From Bacillota bacterium (lineage in GTDB: Bacteria; Bacillota; Limnochordia; Darwinibacteriales; DTU012): DNA of 64,000 nt. A program made the position numbers and the translations under genes. The stretch is from NCBI GenBank assembly GCA_012520795.1, contig JAAYNP010000026.1:1-64000 (forward strand), given 5' to 3'. Below are positions 24,000 through 36,400 of the stretch, piece by piece. A model generated the notes under the pieces. It searched no databases. It was not told where the DNA came from and worked only from the letters and a program-made list of their open reading frames with translations. The stretch's first letter is position 1. The number at the start of each line of letters is the position of its first letter.

Positions 24000-25292
24000 A
24001 TGAGACTAAACTATAAGCGGACGTTCTTGGTTGGGCTTGCATTCATGTCAATCAGCGCTTTTTGGCAGCTGTACGACAGTATCATCCCTTTGATTCTGAA
24101 GAATACTTTTGAACTGGGGGACACCTGGGCAGGAGCAATCATGGCTTTGGACAATATTTTCGCCCTGTTCATGCTGCCTCTGTTCGGCACCCTCTCGGAC
24201 CGGGTCGATACTCCGATTGGCAAGCGGATGCCGTTCATTCTGGTGGGGACGGGAGTTACGGTCGTGGCCATGATCTGTTTGCCCATAGCCGACAATTCGG
24301 CCAATCTGACTTTGTTTATGAGTGTCTTGTTTGTTACGCTCTTGGCTGTCAGCGTCTATCGTTCGCCGGCGGTGGCATTAATGCCTGATGTGACTCCGCC
24401 GCCGCTGCGTTCAAAGGCCAATGCGGTGATCAACCTGATGGGAGCATTAGGTGCTGTGGTTGCACTTGTTTTAATCAGGATCATGGTGCCTGAAGGCGAC
24501 TGCCCAAATTACCTGCCGATCTTTAGTTTAGTGGCAGGTGTGATGGCTGTTGCTACGCTGATTCTGTTCGCAACCATCAAAGAGAAGAAACTGGCAGCTG
24601 AGATGAGGGCTCTTGCGGCTGAAAGGGACGGTGTTCGCGAAGGCAGGCCTGCAGACCAGGGCGCCGGTGCCAAAGGGCTTCCCCGTGATGTGCGTCGCAG
24701 TTTGATCTGCCTGCTCCTGTCTGTCTTTCTATGGTTTATGGCATATAATGCAGTTACCACTGCCTTTTCCAAGTACGCCCAGGAAGTTCTGGGCATGGAA
24801 GGCGGCAAATTCGCCAGCAGTCTGTTGGTGGCCACGATTACGGCTATTATAGCTTTTATTCCGGTTGGAATCTTTGCCAGCAATATGGGGCGCAAACGAA
24901 CTATACTGTTCGGGGTTGCGTTGATGTTTGTTGGATTTACAGCTGCATTCTTCTTCACCAGCGATCATTGGTCGATGAACATCCTGCTGGGCTTGGTAGG
25001 TTTGGGCTGGGCTGCCATCAATGTCAACTCATACCCCATGGTGGTGGAGATGGCCAAGGGTTCAGACATAGGCAGATTCACCGGTTATTATTACACCTTT
25101 TCCATGGCGGGGCAGATTGTAACCCCGGTCCTTTCCGGTGCATTTCTGGAGTACGTGGGTTACCGGACTCTGTTTCCCTACGCCGCTGTTTTCATGCTGC
25201 TGGCCTTGTTCACCATGATTCAGGTAAAACACGGCGATTATAAACCGCTGCTGCCCAAGGACAAATTGGAAATACTGGATGTGGGAGACTGA
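24000..25292 (+). CDS. MFS transporter, SLC45/GPH-like
   Basis: A 430-residue carrier with 12 predicted membrane segments. The opening FLVGLAFMSISAFWQLYDSI, the loop GTLSDRVDTPIGKRMPF near residue 60 and a central hydrophilic loop rich in Arg and Glu near residues 190-220 resemble the sugar-type SLC45/GPH carriers. The substrate is unknown. The ATG at 24000 is preferred to 23985 because GGGGG lies between them, though either is possible. It overlaps or abuts the phosphodiesterase gene, forming a three-gene operon with it and the CDF gene. Confidence 0.85.
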   Translation: MRLNYKRTFLVGLAFMSISAFWQLYDSIIPLILKNTFELGDTWAGAIMALDNIFALFMLPLFGTLSDRVDTPIGKRMPFILVGTGVTVVAMICLPIADNSANLTLFMSVLFVTLLAVSVYRSPAVALMPDVTPPPLRSKANAVINLMGALGAVVALVLIRIMVPEGDCPNYLPIFSLVAGVMAVATLILFATIKEKKLAAEMRALAAERDGVREGRPADQGAGAKGLPRDVRRSLICLLLSVFLWFMAYNAVTTAFSKYAQEVLGMEGGKFASSLLVATITAIIAFIPVGIFASNMGRKRTILFGVALMFVGFTAAFFFTSDHWSMNILLGLVGLGWAAINVNSYPMVVEMAKGSDIGRFTGYYYTFSMAGQIVTPVLSGAFLEYVGYRTLFPYAAVFMLLALFTMIQVKHGDYKPLLPKDKLEILDVGD

Positions 25293-25293
25293 C

Positions 25294-26118
25294 ATGGGGA
25301 TGGCTTTCACTGCTGCTGCAGCTGTGCTTGTTTTGGGATTGGTTGGTTTGGCGGTTGCTTTAATCAAACCGAACCGAAGGCGGGTTGATCAGCCGCCAAC
25401 CCGGTGGTATGCCCACAGGGGGCTCCATGGGCCGGGTATACCGGAGAACTCGCTGCTCGCTTTTCAAAAGGCCAAGGAAAAAGGCTTTGGAGTGGAACTG
25501 GATGTCCAAATGACCAAAGACGGCAGGCTGGTGGTATTCCATGATGCCACCTTGAAACGGATGTGCGGCGCAAAGGGAATTGTAAGCCAGTTAACCTACG
25601 ACGAGCTGAGGCAGTACCGTTTGACCGGTTCTGAACAAAAGATACCGCTGTTTCGGGAAGTACTGGATCTATTAGAGGATCTACCCGTTATTTGTGAGAT
25701 CAAACCCCATAACGGCAACTCCAATCCTGCTTTGTGTGAGCTTGTTTGTGAAGAAATCCGGGATTACAAGGGCGAAGTCTGGATAGAATCCTTCAGCCCC
25801 TTAATTGTACGCTGGTTCAAGGTGCACAGGCCTGATCTGATCCGCGGCCAGCTGTCCATGGATTTTGTCGCCAGGAGAGAAGGGCTGAAGTTTCATCAAG
25901 CCTTTTTAATGAAACATTTGCTGGTTAACATTCTAGGGCGCCCTGATTTTGTCGCCTACTGCCATAAAGACCGGGCATGGGGGTTCAGCCTCTGCCGGAA
26001 ATTGTTTCGCCCGCTCTGCCTGGCCTGGACGGTGAATGATCCGGCCCTGTTCGAGCAGTTGGTCTGCAAATTTGACGGCTTCATATTTGAAAACAGGCTG
26101 TTGGATGCGGAGGAATAG
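25294..26118 (+). CDS. Glycerophosphodiester phosphodiesterase
   Basis: A 274-residue GDPD-family enzyme with an N-terminal membrane anchor (AVLVLGLVGLAVALI). It hydrolyses glycerophosphodiesters to sn-glycerol 3-phosphate and an alcohol. Motifs are AHRGLHG with the catalytic His near residue 41, IPENSLLAF, GVELDVQMTKDGRLVVFHD with the metal Glu/Asp pair and second His near residues 70-90, and ICEIKPH near residue 133. The ATG at 25294 follows GGGAGA; a longer frame begins in the MFS gene. The active site faces either side depending on anchor orientation, which is not determined here. Confidence 0.9.
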   Translation: MGMAFTAAAAVLVLGLVGLAVALIKPNRRRVDQPPTRWYAHRGLHGPGIPENSLLAFQKAKEKGFGVELDVQMTKDGRLVVFHDATLKRMCGAKGIVSQLTYDELRQYRLTGSEQKIPLFREVLDLLEDLPVICEIKPHNGNSNPALCELVCEEIRDYKGEVWIESFSPLIVRWFKVHRPDLIRGQLSMDFVARREGLKFHQAFLMKHLLVNILGRPDFVAYCHKDRAWGFSLCRKLFRPLCLAWTVNDPALFEQLVCKFDGFIFENRLLDAEE

Positions 26119-26120
26119 GA

Positions 26121-27044
26121 TTGATTCATTTTTTGATCAGAATGTTTATCACCAATTATGAGGATGCGGCAGATCCGCGAGTGCGGGAAGCCTATGGTAT
26201 CTTGTCAGGGGTTTTGGGGATTATCTGCAATGTTTTCCTATTTGTGTTGAAACTTGGTGTCGGCCTGGCAATCAACAGCATTGCTGTTTTGTCCGATGCT
26301 TTCAACAACCTCACCGATTTGAGTTCCTCACTGATCGTAATTGTCGGAGCCAAGCTCAGCAGTCAGCCGCCTGACCTCGAACATCCCCACGGCCACGGGC
26401 GCTATGAATATGTCGGCGCATTGGTAATGGCGGTCATCATTATTGTTGTTGGGCTGCAGCTGGCCCGCACCTCCATAGGGAAAATTGTCCAGCCGGAGGT
26501 AGTTGAGGCAAGTGCACTAACCTTTTTCCTGCTGGTGATCAGTGTTGCGGTGAAGCTGTGGATGTTTGCCTACAACCGTTATATCAGCGGCGTGATCAAT
26601 TCCGGCATAAACCGGGCTGCGGCAGTCGACAGCTTTAACGACGCGGTTGCCACAAGTTCAGTGGTTGTTGGGCTTGTTGTCGGCCGGTATGTCTCTCTTC
26701 CAGTAGATGGGATTATGGGATTGCTGATTTCATTGGTCGTCATTTATTCCGGTCTCGCTACTGGGAAACCGGCTGTGAGCCTCCTGCTTGGTGCCACACC
26801 CAATCCCGACCTTATTGCCGGGATCAATGCCATCTTTCAGGCAAGCCCGATGGTACTCGGCACTCATGATCTAAAACTGCATGATTATGGCCCGGGTAGA
26901 ATAGTCGGATCGATTCATGCGGCGGTACCGGCTGATGCCAACGTTAGTGAGATTCATGATGAGCTCGACCGGCTTGAACGTCAGGTCCAGGCAGAACTGG
27001 GCATTAATATGGTAATCCATGCTGATCCTGAGGGGCAATCCTGA
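26121..27044 (+). CDS. Cation diffusion facilitator (CDF) transporter
   Basis: A 307-residue metal/proton antiporter. SDAFNNLTDLSSSL near residues 55-68 and the AVDSFNDAVATSSV stretch near residue 170 hold the paired Asp residues of the metal site, and HPHGHGRYEYVGAL near residue 89 is the usual His-rich loop. The C-terminal cytoplasmic domain contains HDLKLHDYGPGRIVGSIHAA. CDF proteins export Zn2+, Mn2+ or Fe2+; the ion cannot be assigned. It starts at TTG two bases after the phosphodiesterase stop. Confidence 0.92.
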   Translation: MIHFLIRMFITNYEDAADPRVREAYGILSGVLGIICNVFLFVLKLGVGLAINSIAVLSDAFNNLTDLSSSLIVIVGAKLSSQPPDLEHPHGHGRYEYVGALVMAVIIIVVGLQLARTSIGKIVQPEVVEASALTFFLLVISVAVKLWMFAYNRYISGVINSGINRAAAVDSFNDAVATSSVVVGLVVGRYVSLPVDGIMGLLISLVVIYSGLATGKPAVSLLLGATPNPDLIAGINAIFQASPMVLGTHDLKLHDYGPGRIVGSIHAAVPADANVSEIHDELDRLERQVQAELGINMVIHADPEGQS

Positions 27045-27059
27045 CAGTATTTTCTGGTG

Positions 27060-27088
27060 TTGTCAGGCAAGTGGGAATCGGATACAAT
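27060..27088 (+). promoter_or_regulatory. Promoter of the LacI-type regulator gene
   Basis: TTGTCA (27060-27065) and TACAAT (27083-27088) are 17 bases apart. CTGACA (27041-27046) and TGTCAG (27061-27066) form an inverted repeat that overlaps the -35 and the CDF stop codon, a possible operator for autoregulation. Confidence 0.65.
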
Positions 27089-27122
27089 AGAGATGATATT
27101 CCCAACCGGAGGAGCGGTGGAA

Positions 27123-29281
<2,159 letters not shown>

Positions 29282-29293
29282 GAGGAACCATGA

Positions 29294-29575
29294 GTGATTA
29301 TTGGAAGTGCGATTCTCAGTCTGCGTATTATTGGTGTTCAGTCCCTAAAAGAGAAACGGGCAGTTTTGCTGAGTCTGATCAGAAGAACACGGAACAAGTA
29401 TAATGCAGCCATTGCTGAAGTAGGGAGCCAAAACCTGTGGCAGCGGGCTGATCTCGGCATTGCTGTGATCAGCAGTACAGCCAAACATGCAGAAGTTCAG
29501 CTGCAAAATGTAGTCCGGTTTATCGAAGCTGAGCCTCGCTTGGAGGTAGTCTCGCTGGAGACAGAGATTCTGTAA
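29294..29575 (+). CDS. DUF503 (YlxP-like) protein
   Basis: A 93-residue ferredoxin-like-fold protein of family DUF503. The [20 protein letters not shown] segment near residues 14-33 and the closing stretch [13 protein letters not shown] are diagnostic. YlxP lies in the ribosome-maturation operon of Bacillus, but its role is unclear. It starts at GTG behind GGAGGAACC and is probably the last gene of the LacI-mnmA transcript, since a terminator follows at once. Confidence 0.88.
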   Translation: MIIGSAILSLRIIGVQSLKEKRAVLLSLIRRTRNKYNAAIAEVGSQNLWQRADLGIAVISSTAKHAEVQLQNVVRFIEAEPRLEVVSLETEIL

Positions 29576-29581
29576 CTGCAA

Positions 29582-29614
29582 AACCCAACTCGGCAAAGGC
29601 CAAGTTGGGTTTTT
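29582..29614 (+). terminator. Rho-independent terminator after the DUF503 gene
   Basis: AACCCAACT (29582-29590) pairs with AGTTGGGTT (29603-29611) and a TTTTT run ends the stem at 29610-29614. It lies six bases after the stop. Confidence 0.85.
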
Positions 29615-29640
29615 GTCATTACGCAAATGGAGTGGTTTCT

Positions 29641-31125
29641 GTGCAGAATACGCAGCAAAGTTCATCCCTGAATCCCTGCATCCTGGTTATCTTTGGCGCA
29701 ACCGGTGATCTGGCCGGGCGCAAGCTGTATCCTGCATTGTATAACCTGGCCCAGGATCAGCTCTTACCCGAGTGTTTTGCGGTGGTTGCCGTAGGCAGGA
29801 AGGCAAAATCAAACCAGGATGCACAAGCGGACATCATTGAATCCATCAAAGCTTTTTCCAGGACCGAGTACACCGGCAGCGATGAAGACTTGGAGTTCTT
29901 GAAATGCTTTCACTACTTCCAGCTGGACTTTTATGATTCAGCGGGCTATGCCGGGTTGAAGAAGCTGTTGGATGGCATTGATCAACAGTGCCAGACCGAG
30001 GGTAACCGTGTCTTCTTTCTGGCAGTGGCCCCGGAACACTTTGCGCCAATCGCCCTTGAGCTGAAAGCCCACGGCATGGCTCATAATCAGGGATCATGGC
30101 AGCGAGTGGTGATCGAGAAGCCGTTTGGGCATGATCTTGAATCCGCGCAGAAGTTAAACTCGGTGATCCGCAGTACCTTTGCAGAAGAGCAGATCTACCG
30201 CATCGATCATTATCTGGGTAAGGAAATGGTGCAGAACCTGATGGTACTTCGCTTTGCCAACACCTTGTTTGAGCCGGTGTGGAACAACAAATATATCGAC
30301 CATGTCCAGATCACCTTTGCCGAGACAGTAGGTGTTGAGGGACGGGGGGCTTATTACGAAAAGGCAGGGGCTCTGCGGGATATGGTTCAAAACCACATGC
30401 TTCAGCTGCTGACTCTAATTGCCATGGAGCCTCCTGTCGATTTGGCCACGGAATCGATCAGGGACGAAAAGGTGAAAGTGCTCCGGTCTCTCAAAGTAAA
30501 TCCGGAGAATGTAGTCCGGGGGCAGTATGGCCCGGGAGTAGTGGATGCTCAGCAAGTTGTGGCCTACAATCAGGAACAACGGGTTGCTCCTGACACCAAT
30601 GTGGAGACTTTCGTTGCTTTGAAGACGTATGTGGAGAATTTCCGCTGGGCAGGGGTACCCTTTTATATGCGGACCGGAAAACGGATGCCCAAAAAATACT
30701 CAGAGATCGTAATCAGCTTTAAGAAACTGCCGGGCGTATTGTACTTCCGGGATGAACAACTCGATCCAAATCTGCTGGTTATTCGCGTCCAACCGGATGC
30801 GGGGATCTTTTTCAAGTTCAATGCCAAAAAACCCGGGACAGAGCACAGTATTGTCCCGGTTTCCATGGACTTTAGCGAAAGCTCCCTGGCAGGGTTCAAC
30901 ACGCCGGAAGCCTACGAGCGCCTGCTCTTCGATGTGATGCGGGGAGAGTCCGCACTGTTCACCCGCTGGGATGAAGTACAGTACGCCTGGCAGTTCATAG
31001 ACCAGATTGCCAGGCACTGGCATGCAGCCAATGCACCGGCTGTTGTTTACCCGGCAGGCAGTTTTGGGCAGGCCCAGGCAGATTACCTGATTCGGTCCGA
31101 CGGGCGGGAATGGCACGAATACTAG
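29641..31125 (+). CDS. zwf: Glucose-6-phosphate 1-dehydrogenase
   Basis: A 494-residue enzyme that oxidises glucose 6-phosphate to the lactone with NADP+, the entry to the oxidative pentose phosphate pathway. The NADP site is [20 protein letters not shown] near residues 17-36, [11 protein letters not shown] is near residue 160, and the active-site motif [13 protein letters not shown] is near residues 187-199, with the catalytic His beside it in the family. The GTG at 29641 is chosen since the longer frame starts inside the preceding terminator. Its nearest relative in pathway terms here is pgi at 45.5 kb. Confidence 0.96.
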   Translation: MQNTQQSSSLNPCILVIFGATGDLAGRKLYPALYNLAQDQLLPECFAVVAVGRKAKSNQDAQADIIESIKAFSRTEYTGSDEDLEFLKCFHYFQLDFYDSAGYAGLKKLLDGIDQQCQTEGNRVFFLAVAPEHFAPIALELKAHGMAHNQGSWQRVVIEKPFGHDLESAQKLNSVIRSTFAEEQIYRIDHYLGKEMVQNLMVLRFANTLFEPVWNNKYIDHVQITFAETVGVEGRGAYYEKAGALRDMVQNHMLQLLTLIAMEPPVDLATESIRDEKVKVLRSLKVNPENVVRGQYGPGVVDAQQVVAYNQEQRVAPDTNVETFVALKTYVENFRWAGVPFYMRTGKRMPKKYSEIVISFKKLPGVLYFRDEQLDPNLLVIRVQPDAGIFFKFNAKKPGTEHSIVPVSMDFSESSLAGFNTPEAYERLLFDVMRGESALFTRWDEVQYAWQFIDQIARHWHAANAPAVVYPAGSFGQAQADYLIRSDGREWHEY

Positions 31126-31141
31126 ATCGGGAGGTAATGCT

Positions 31142-31798
31142 GTGAGGATTTACGATGTGTCGATGACAATCCATCCACGGATGGCGGTATGGAAACGCAA
31201 CCAGGAACGGCTTCCGGTTTTTACGATTGAAAGGGATTTTGATGTGGACGGTACGGGCAGCCGCCAGACAAGGGTGTCCCTTGACATGCATACTGGAACC
31301 CATGTGGATGCACCGCTGCATTTTTTGGCGCACGGCAGCCCTATTGAAAACACTGGCCTTGATAAACTAGTCCGTCCCGTCAGGGTTCTTGATCTAACCA
31401 ATGTGGAAGATAAGATCACCCGCCTGGACCTGGAGAACTTCAGGTTTGGTGCAGGTGATTTTCTCTTGTTGAAAACCAAGAACTCCTATGTTGATGAATT
31501 TGACTTTGAATTTGTCTATCTGGAGCGTACCGGAGCCGCTTACTTGGTTGAGAGGGAAATAGCCGGAGTAGGGATCGACGCTTTAGGCATCGATAGGTCC
31601 CAGGCAGACCATGCCACCCACAAACAGCTGTTAAGCAATGAAATTGTAATCATCGAAGGCCTGCGGCTGGGCGATGTCCCGGCCGGTGATTACTTCATGG
31701 TGGCGCTGCCGTTGAAACTGCAGGGGGTGGAGGCGGCCCCTGCCCGGGTGATTCTGTTCGGTGTGCCGGAAAATGAGGGTGCGGCACAGGAGCGCTAG
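31142..31798 (+). CDS. Cyclase-family metal-dependent hydrolase (kynurenine formamidase-like)
   Basis: A 218-residue member of the cyclase (PF04199-type) family, which includes KynB-type kynurenine formamidases and isatin hydrolases. The metal-binding signature HTGTHVDAPLHFL is at about residues 49-61. A C-terminal His pair (ADHATHK, near residue 160) is in the expected place. The substrate is not known; no tryptophan-catabolic gene is nearby. The GTG start follows GGGAGG, 17 bases after zwf, so it may be co-transcribed with zwf. The stop overlaps the convergent DUF3231 gene by four bases. Confidence 0.85.
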   Translation: MRIYDVSMTIHPRMAVWKRNQERLPVFTIERDFDVDGTGSRQTRVSLDMHTGTHVDAPLHFLAHGSPIENTGLDKLVRPVRVLDLTNVEDKITRLDLENFRFGAGDFLLLKTKNSYVDEFDFEFVYLERTGAAYLVEREIAGVGIDALGIDRSQADHATHKQLLSNEIVIIEGLRLGDVPAGDYFMVALPLKLQGVEAAPARVILFGVPENEGAAQER

Positions 31799-32769
31799 TT
31801 TGATCGGTAAGCCGGGGCTGCATGGAGCCAGCCCTTTTGCTTGCCATATTTGATGAACAAGTTGTAGTAATTGACTTCAGTCAGGAGCATATTGTTGAAA
31901 AGCTTCCGGATGCGGTCATTATGGATGCATTGCTTGCTGGTTTCCGCGTGCATCATGGCAGCCGCCTGCAGGCCCTGGAGAATATCGCGGTACATCTGGT
32001 CATCGCACATATAATCCGTACCTACAGGTAAGATCACTACTTCCGGCGGCCGTTTGGGCAGTGAAATCCCATATTTCTGGCATTCCTGTTCCAAGATTCC
32101 CGTTTGCCGGTTGAGCCGGTCCAATCCTTTGGCGATAATGATCTTGAAGTTGAAATCATGGGTGACGGCTAAGTACAGATTGGTTTTCCTGATGTTGTCA
32201 TAACGAAACGTAAGGTGATCCCAGAGATTGCTTGCTTCGGCCGCAGTAATCTTCTCCTTGACATCGGGAGGAGTATTTAGATAATAAGGCCCTATTTCCA
32301 GCCATCCTTTAAGTTTAAGGTAATTCAGAATTAGATCGATATCGTTCAATGCGGTCTTCAGAAAGCGGCCAAACAGGGTGCGAATACCATCGTTCGTAGT
32401 GGAGGTTCGGATCACGCGCAGTAGGTTTTCCAGATATTCCTGCAAAAACCGCAGATTTGTCTGGCCGATCTGCTCATCCCGGAATGATTCGGTATTGCCG
32501 GCCCAGTTGGAGGGGAGGCGGTTCCGGTCCGGGCTCCTGACCAGGTACTTTTCCATGACCACTTCAAGGGTGTGGATTGTCCTTTCGTTGGCTTTGATCA
32601 TAACCCCCAACAACCATTTCAAATCAAGATCTTTTGCTAAGTGCTGAGCAGTCTGCTGGTATTCCAGAATCATGTGTTTGGAAATGGCAATATCCCACAG
32701 ATTGGCCGCTTCGCGGGCATCGATCAGTTTTTGGCATCCTTCGCGCCTGACAAAACGGGTGAGGATCAT
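31795..32769 (-). CDS. DUF3231-family protein (two-repeat, ferritin-like helices)
   Basis: A 324-residue, mostly helical protein made of two similar halves. EAANLWDIAISKHMILEY near residue 18 and EASNLWDHLTFRYDNI near residue 185 mark the repeats, each continuing with a helix containing His and Glu residues suited to metal or packing contacts. Length and repeat pattern fit DUF3231, a family seen in spore formers and sometimes linked to the coat; this is a family judgement from memory. The ATG has an excellent AAGGAGGTAACC site. It is monocistronic and leftward. Confidence 0.75.
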   Translation of the reverse strand: MILTRFVRREGCQKLIDAREAANLWDIAISKHMILEYQQTAQHLAKDLDLKWLLGVMIKANERTIHTLEVVMEKYLVRSPDRNRLPSNWAGNTESFRDEQIGQTNLRFLQEYLENLLRVIRTSTTNDGIRTLFGRFLKTALNDIDLILNYLKLKGWLEIGPYYLNTPPDVKEKITAAEASNLWDHLTFRYDNIRKTNLYLAVTHDFNFKIIIAKGLDRLNRQTGILEQECQKYGISLPKRPPEVVILPVGTDYMCDDQMYRDILQGLQAAAMMHAETSKQCIHNDRIRKLFNNMLLTEVNYYNLFIKYGKQKGWLHAAPAYRSN

Positions 32770-32898
32770 TGCTGGTTACCTCCTTCACAACTAGTATGCA
32801 CATCTGTCAGGTTTCGACTCTAGGTTAAGCACAGGTTTCTCCTGCCCACCTTGGCATTATTAGGATTCAACCCAGAACGGGGTGGGCGATATGGAAGT

Positions 32899-32927
32899 TT
32901 GACAGGCGTTTCTTGGAGGTATATACT
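32899..32927 (+). promoter_or_regulatory. Strong promoter upstream of the broken flavodoxin gene
   Basis: TTGACA (32899-32904) and TATACT (32922-32927) are exactly 17 bases apart, about 30 bases before the ATG. A near-consensus promoter therefore still drives a broken gene. Confidence 0.8.
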
Positions 32928-32958
32928 ACTGTTATGTAATAGTTAATTGGAGGTTAAG

Positions 32959-33380
32959 ATGAAAACCGTTATTGTTTACGGCTCGAAATACGGCTGCACT
33001 GCACAGTGTGCAGAATTGTTAAAAGAAAGACTGTCGGGGGAGGTAGAACTGCACAATGCAGCAGAATCAGGTCACATCAGCCTGCAGGAATATGATCAGG
33101 CTGTGATCGGCAGCCCGGTTTACATGGGAAAAATCCTGCCCCAGATCAGCCGGTTTTGCCAAGCAGGCAAAGGCACAGATTGAGTAGGCATTTTCCCAAC
33201 AGCTGCTGGGCTCACGCCCGGTTCAAGGAAAGTCTGGGCTATGCTTTTAACTTTGAGAAGATGAGCTGGATAGAAAGACTGATGGTCCGGATGCTGGCGA
33301 AGGCCAAATCAAGCCAGAGCCATATTGGCATGGGCAAGATTGCTGCTTTGGCGGCTTCGATCAGTGAACCCCTGCAATGA
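32959..33380 (+). pseudogene. Flavodoxin (HemG-like) gene, internally deleted and frameshifted
   Basis: The first frame gives MKTVIVYGSKYGCTAQCAEL with the FMN-binding loop, then VIGSPVYMGKILPQISRF and a stop at 33183. A later frame to 33380 gives ARFKESLGYAFNFEKMSWIE and continues to SEPLQ, the usual C-terminus of flavodoxin-like protoporphyrinogen oxidases (FNFEKM). Text between them (KAQIE, then AFSQQLL in a third frame) shows that frameshifts and probably a short deletion separate the halves. The intact protein would have about 165-175 residues. The start has a strong GGAGG site. The CotH-type gene follows. Confidence 0.8.
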
Positions 33381-33475
33381 ACTCAGATGTTCCAAGAAGC
33401 AGTTTAGTGAATAGCGATGCATTCGTGGAGAACCTAGGATTCCAGCAGTCAACCGTTAAATGGGGAGTGGTAGCA

Positions 33476-36400
33476 ATGTGGCGTACTATGGTTTTGGTAA
33501 TGTGCCTGGCATTCATGGTAGGACAAGCGGTGGAGACAGTTGATGCAGCGGCCTTGACAAACCCCGCTGAAGCCGGCTTTGCAGACGCGAAGCTTTATCA
33601 GCAGATTGCCGCCGAACTGCAGAGGAAGGGCCTGGAGGTCTCGCAGGCAGCCTTTGGTGAGATTAGGGAATTGTCTCTTTCAGATTGCGGGATTACAAGT
33701 TTGATAGGATTGGAGCAATTGACGAACCTGCGCACTCTTGATCTCAGCCTCAACCCCATCAGGGATTTGGCGCCCCTGCGATCATTGACGCAGCTGGTAA
33801 GTCTAAATCTGAGGGAAACACTGGTGACTGACTTGACTCCTCTTGGGGAGTTGACGAATCTTGAATATCTCAACATCAATTCTGTTCCGGCTGCATCGGT
33901 GGAACCTATTGGCCAGCTTTTGAATTTGAAGACATTGATTATGCGCAATGTCCATACTGGGAACGATGCGGCGTTTCTCTCAGGCTTAACCGGCCTTAGA
34001 ACACTTAATCTGCGCAACACGGGCTTGACCGATACACAAGTATTGGCCGGCTTGATGGAGCAAGGCGCCCTGCAGAACCAGCCTCATCTTGGTATCAAAG
34101 CTGGGCTGGATCTCAGGGACAACCCGCTTCGTTCTACAGTGTACACTGATGATTATGCCCCGATTCGCCGTTTTTGGACAAACATCTTCGATCGGCAGCC
34201 GGTGATCCTTCCTAATTTGGCAGCCCAGGAGGTCGTGATTAACGAGTTCATGGCCTCAAACGGCTCGACAATCAAGGACCTCGCTCGTGAATATCACGAT
34301 TGGATTGAACTGTTCAACCCACAAGCGGACAGTATTGATCTGTCCGGGTTTTATCTGTCGGATGACCTGTCGGATCCCTTTAAATGGCAGTTTCCTGACA
34401 ACATCACAATCCCGGCAGAAGGCTACCTTTTGGTTTGGGCTTCCGGCCAAGACAAAGCAGGTTTAAGCGAGATCCACACCAATTTTAGTCTGGGAAGTGA
34501 AGGCGAACCGATTTTGCTGACAGGCCTCGATAGCGTGCTGCAGGATTATATCCCCCCAATAGAGCAGAAACGGGACATCTCCTATGGGCGCTGTCCCGAC
34601 GGGAGTGGTGAGTTTGTCTTTTTCTCCAAGCCGACTCCCGGGGCGGCCAATTCAACAGATCAGATTTACACAGCCAGACTTCAGCCGCCGGAATTCTCCC
34701 ATGTGCGTGGTTTTTACCAGGAGCCTTTTGAACTTGTCCTCAGCAGTAAAGATCCTGATGCAACCATCTATTACACCTTGGACGGTTCGGTGCCGGATCT
34801 ATCTTCCATGGTTTACCGGGGCCCGATCCAGATTGGGCCGGAGAATTACAAAACTGAGCTGTTATCCCATATCAAGACTTTTGGCCCGTTCAATCTAAAC
34901 CGCATTGAAGCGGATTACACCGGGCGCAAACAAAAACTGGCTTTCCTGCCGTGGACTGCGGAAAATGTGTTTCAAGGAATCGTTGTCCGGGCGGCAGCGT
35001 ACAAAGATGGAAGTTTGGCAAGCGATGTGGAAACCCACACCTATTTCGTGGCGCCGGATATCTTTGAGCGCTATACACTGCCGATAATATCAATTGCAAC
35101 CGATCCCAAGGGCTTTTTTGACCCTGTGATCGGCATCTATGTCGCCGGAGTCTATTATTGGGATTGGCGGCCGGGCAGGCCCTGGCACAATCCCGGCAAC
35201 TATACGCAGCGGGGCATCGAATGGGAACGACCGGTGCATGTGGAGTTTTTTGAACCGGGAGCCATTTTCGGGTTTAAACTTAACATGGGTGCCCGGATTC
35301 ACGGCGGCATTACCCGGTCTTGGCCTCAAAAAACACTAAGGCTGCACGCCCGTTCATCCTATGAACCGCCTGGGATCATTGACTACCCGTTGTTTCCCAA
35401 CCTGACTGCCAACGGCACCGGGGAACCGCTGACACAGTTTAAGCGGATTTTGCTCCGCAACGCCGGCAACCATTGGTCTGTCGATCTTTTTGCCGATGCT
35501 TTGATGCATGAGCTGATATCCCATACCAAGGTCGATGTGATGGCCTACCGCCCAGCGATAGTGTTTATCAATGGAGAGTATTGGGGGATCCAGAATATCC
35601 GGGAGCGGCTTGATCAGTATTATCTGGCGACGAACTACAACCTTGATCCGGACAATGTGGTATTCACAACCCATTACGATGAGTTGGACTACGGCAACCC
35701 GGGAGATGAGCGGGATCTCCATGAGATCGTAGCATTCGTCCAGCGGAACAACATGGGAAGGGATGACAATTACCAGTACATTACCACCAAGATCGATATT
35801 GAACAGTTCATTGATTACCAGGTTGCCCAAATCTTCTACAGCAACACTGACTGGCCGGGTAAGAACACTGCGGTCTGGCGGTACAAGACCACGCAGTATG
35901 AACCGGACGCCCCTTACGGGCAGGACGGAAGATGGCGGTGGATGATGTTTGATACAGATTTTGGGTTTGGTTATGCCCATGGGACAGCAGGCGACTTCAA
36001 CTCCTTGGAACATGCCACCGGCTCCCGGGGGCCGCTTTTGAGGGGCCTCCTGCAGAACAGCAGTTTTAGGCGTCAGTTTATCAATACGTTTGCCGATCAT
36101 CTCAACAGTTCATTCACATTGGAGCGGATCACTGCCATGATTGACCAGATGGAAGCAGTGTTGGAACCGGAGATTGCTGAACATCAGCAGAGGTGGGGCA
36201 ATCCGGGCAGAACGATTGAGGAATGGAAGCAGAACGTCAACAAGATGCGGATCTGGGCAGCCAACCGCCACAACTACATCTGGAAAATGATCACCGATTT
36301 CTTCAAACTGGCGGGGACTGTAACCCTCACTCTCAACTGTGATTTAGAGGCAGGTCATATCAGAATCAATTCTCTTGATATAATTCCGGAAACGCCCGGG

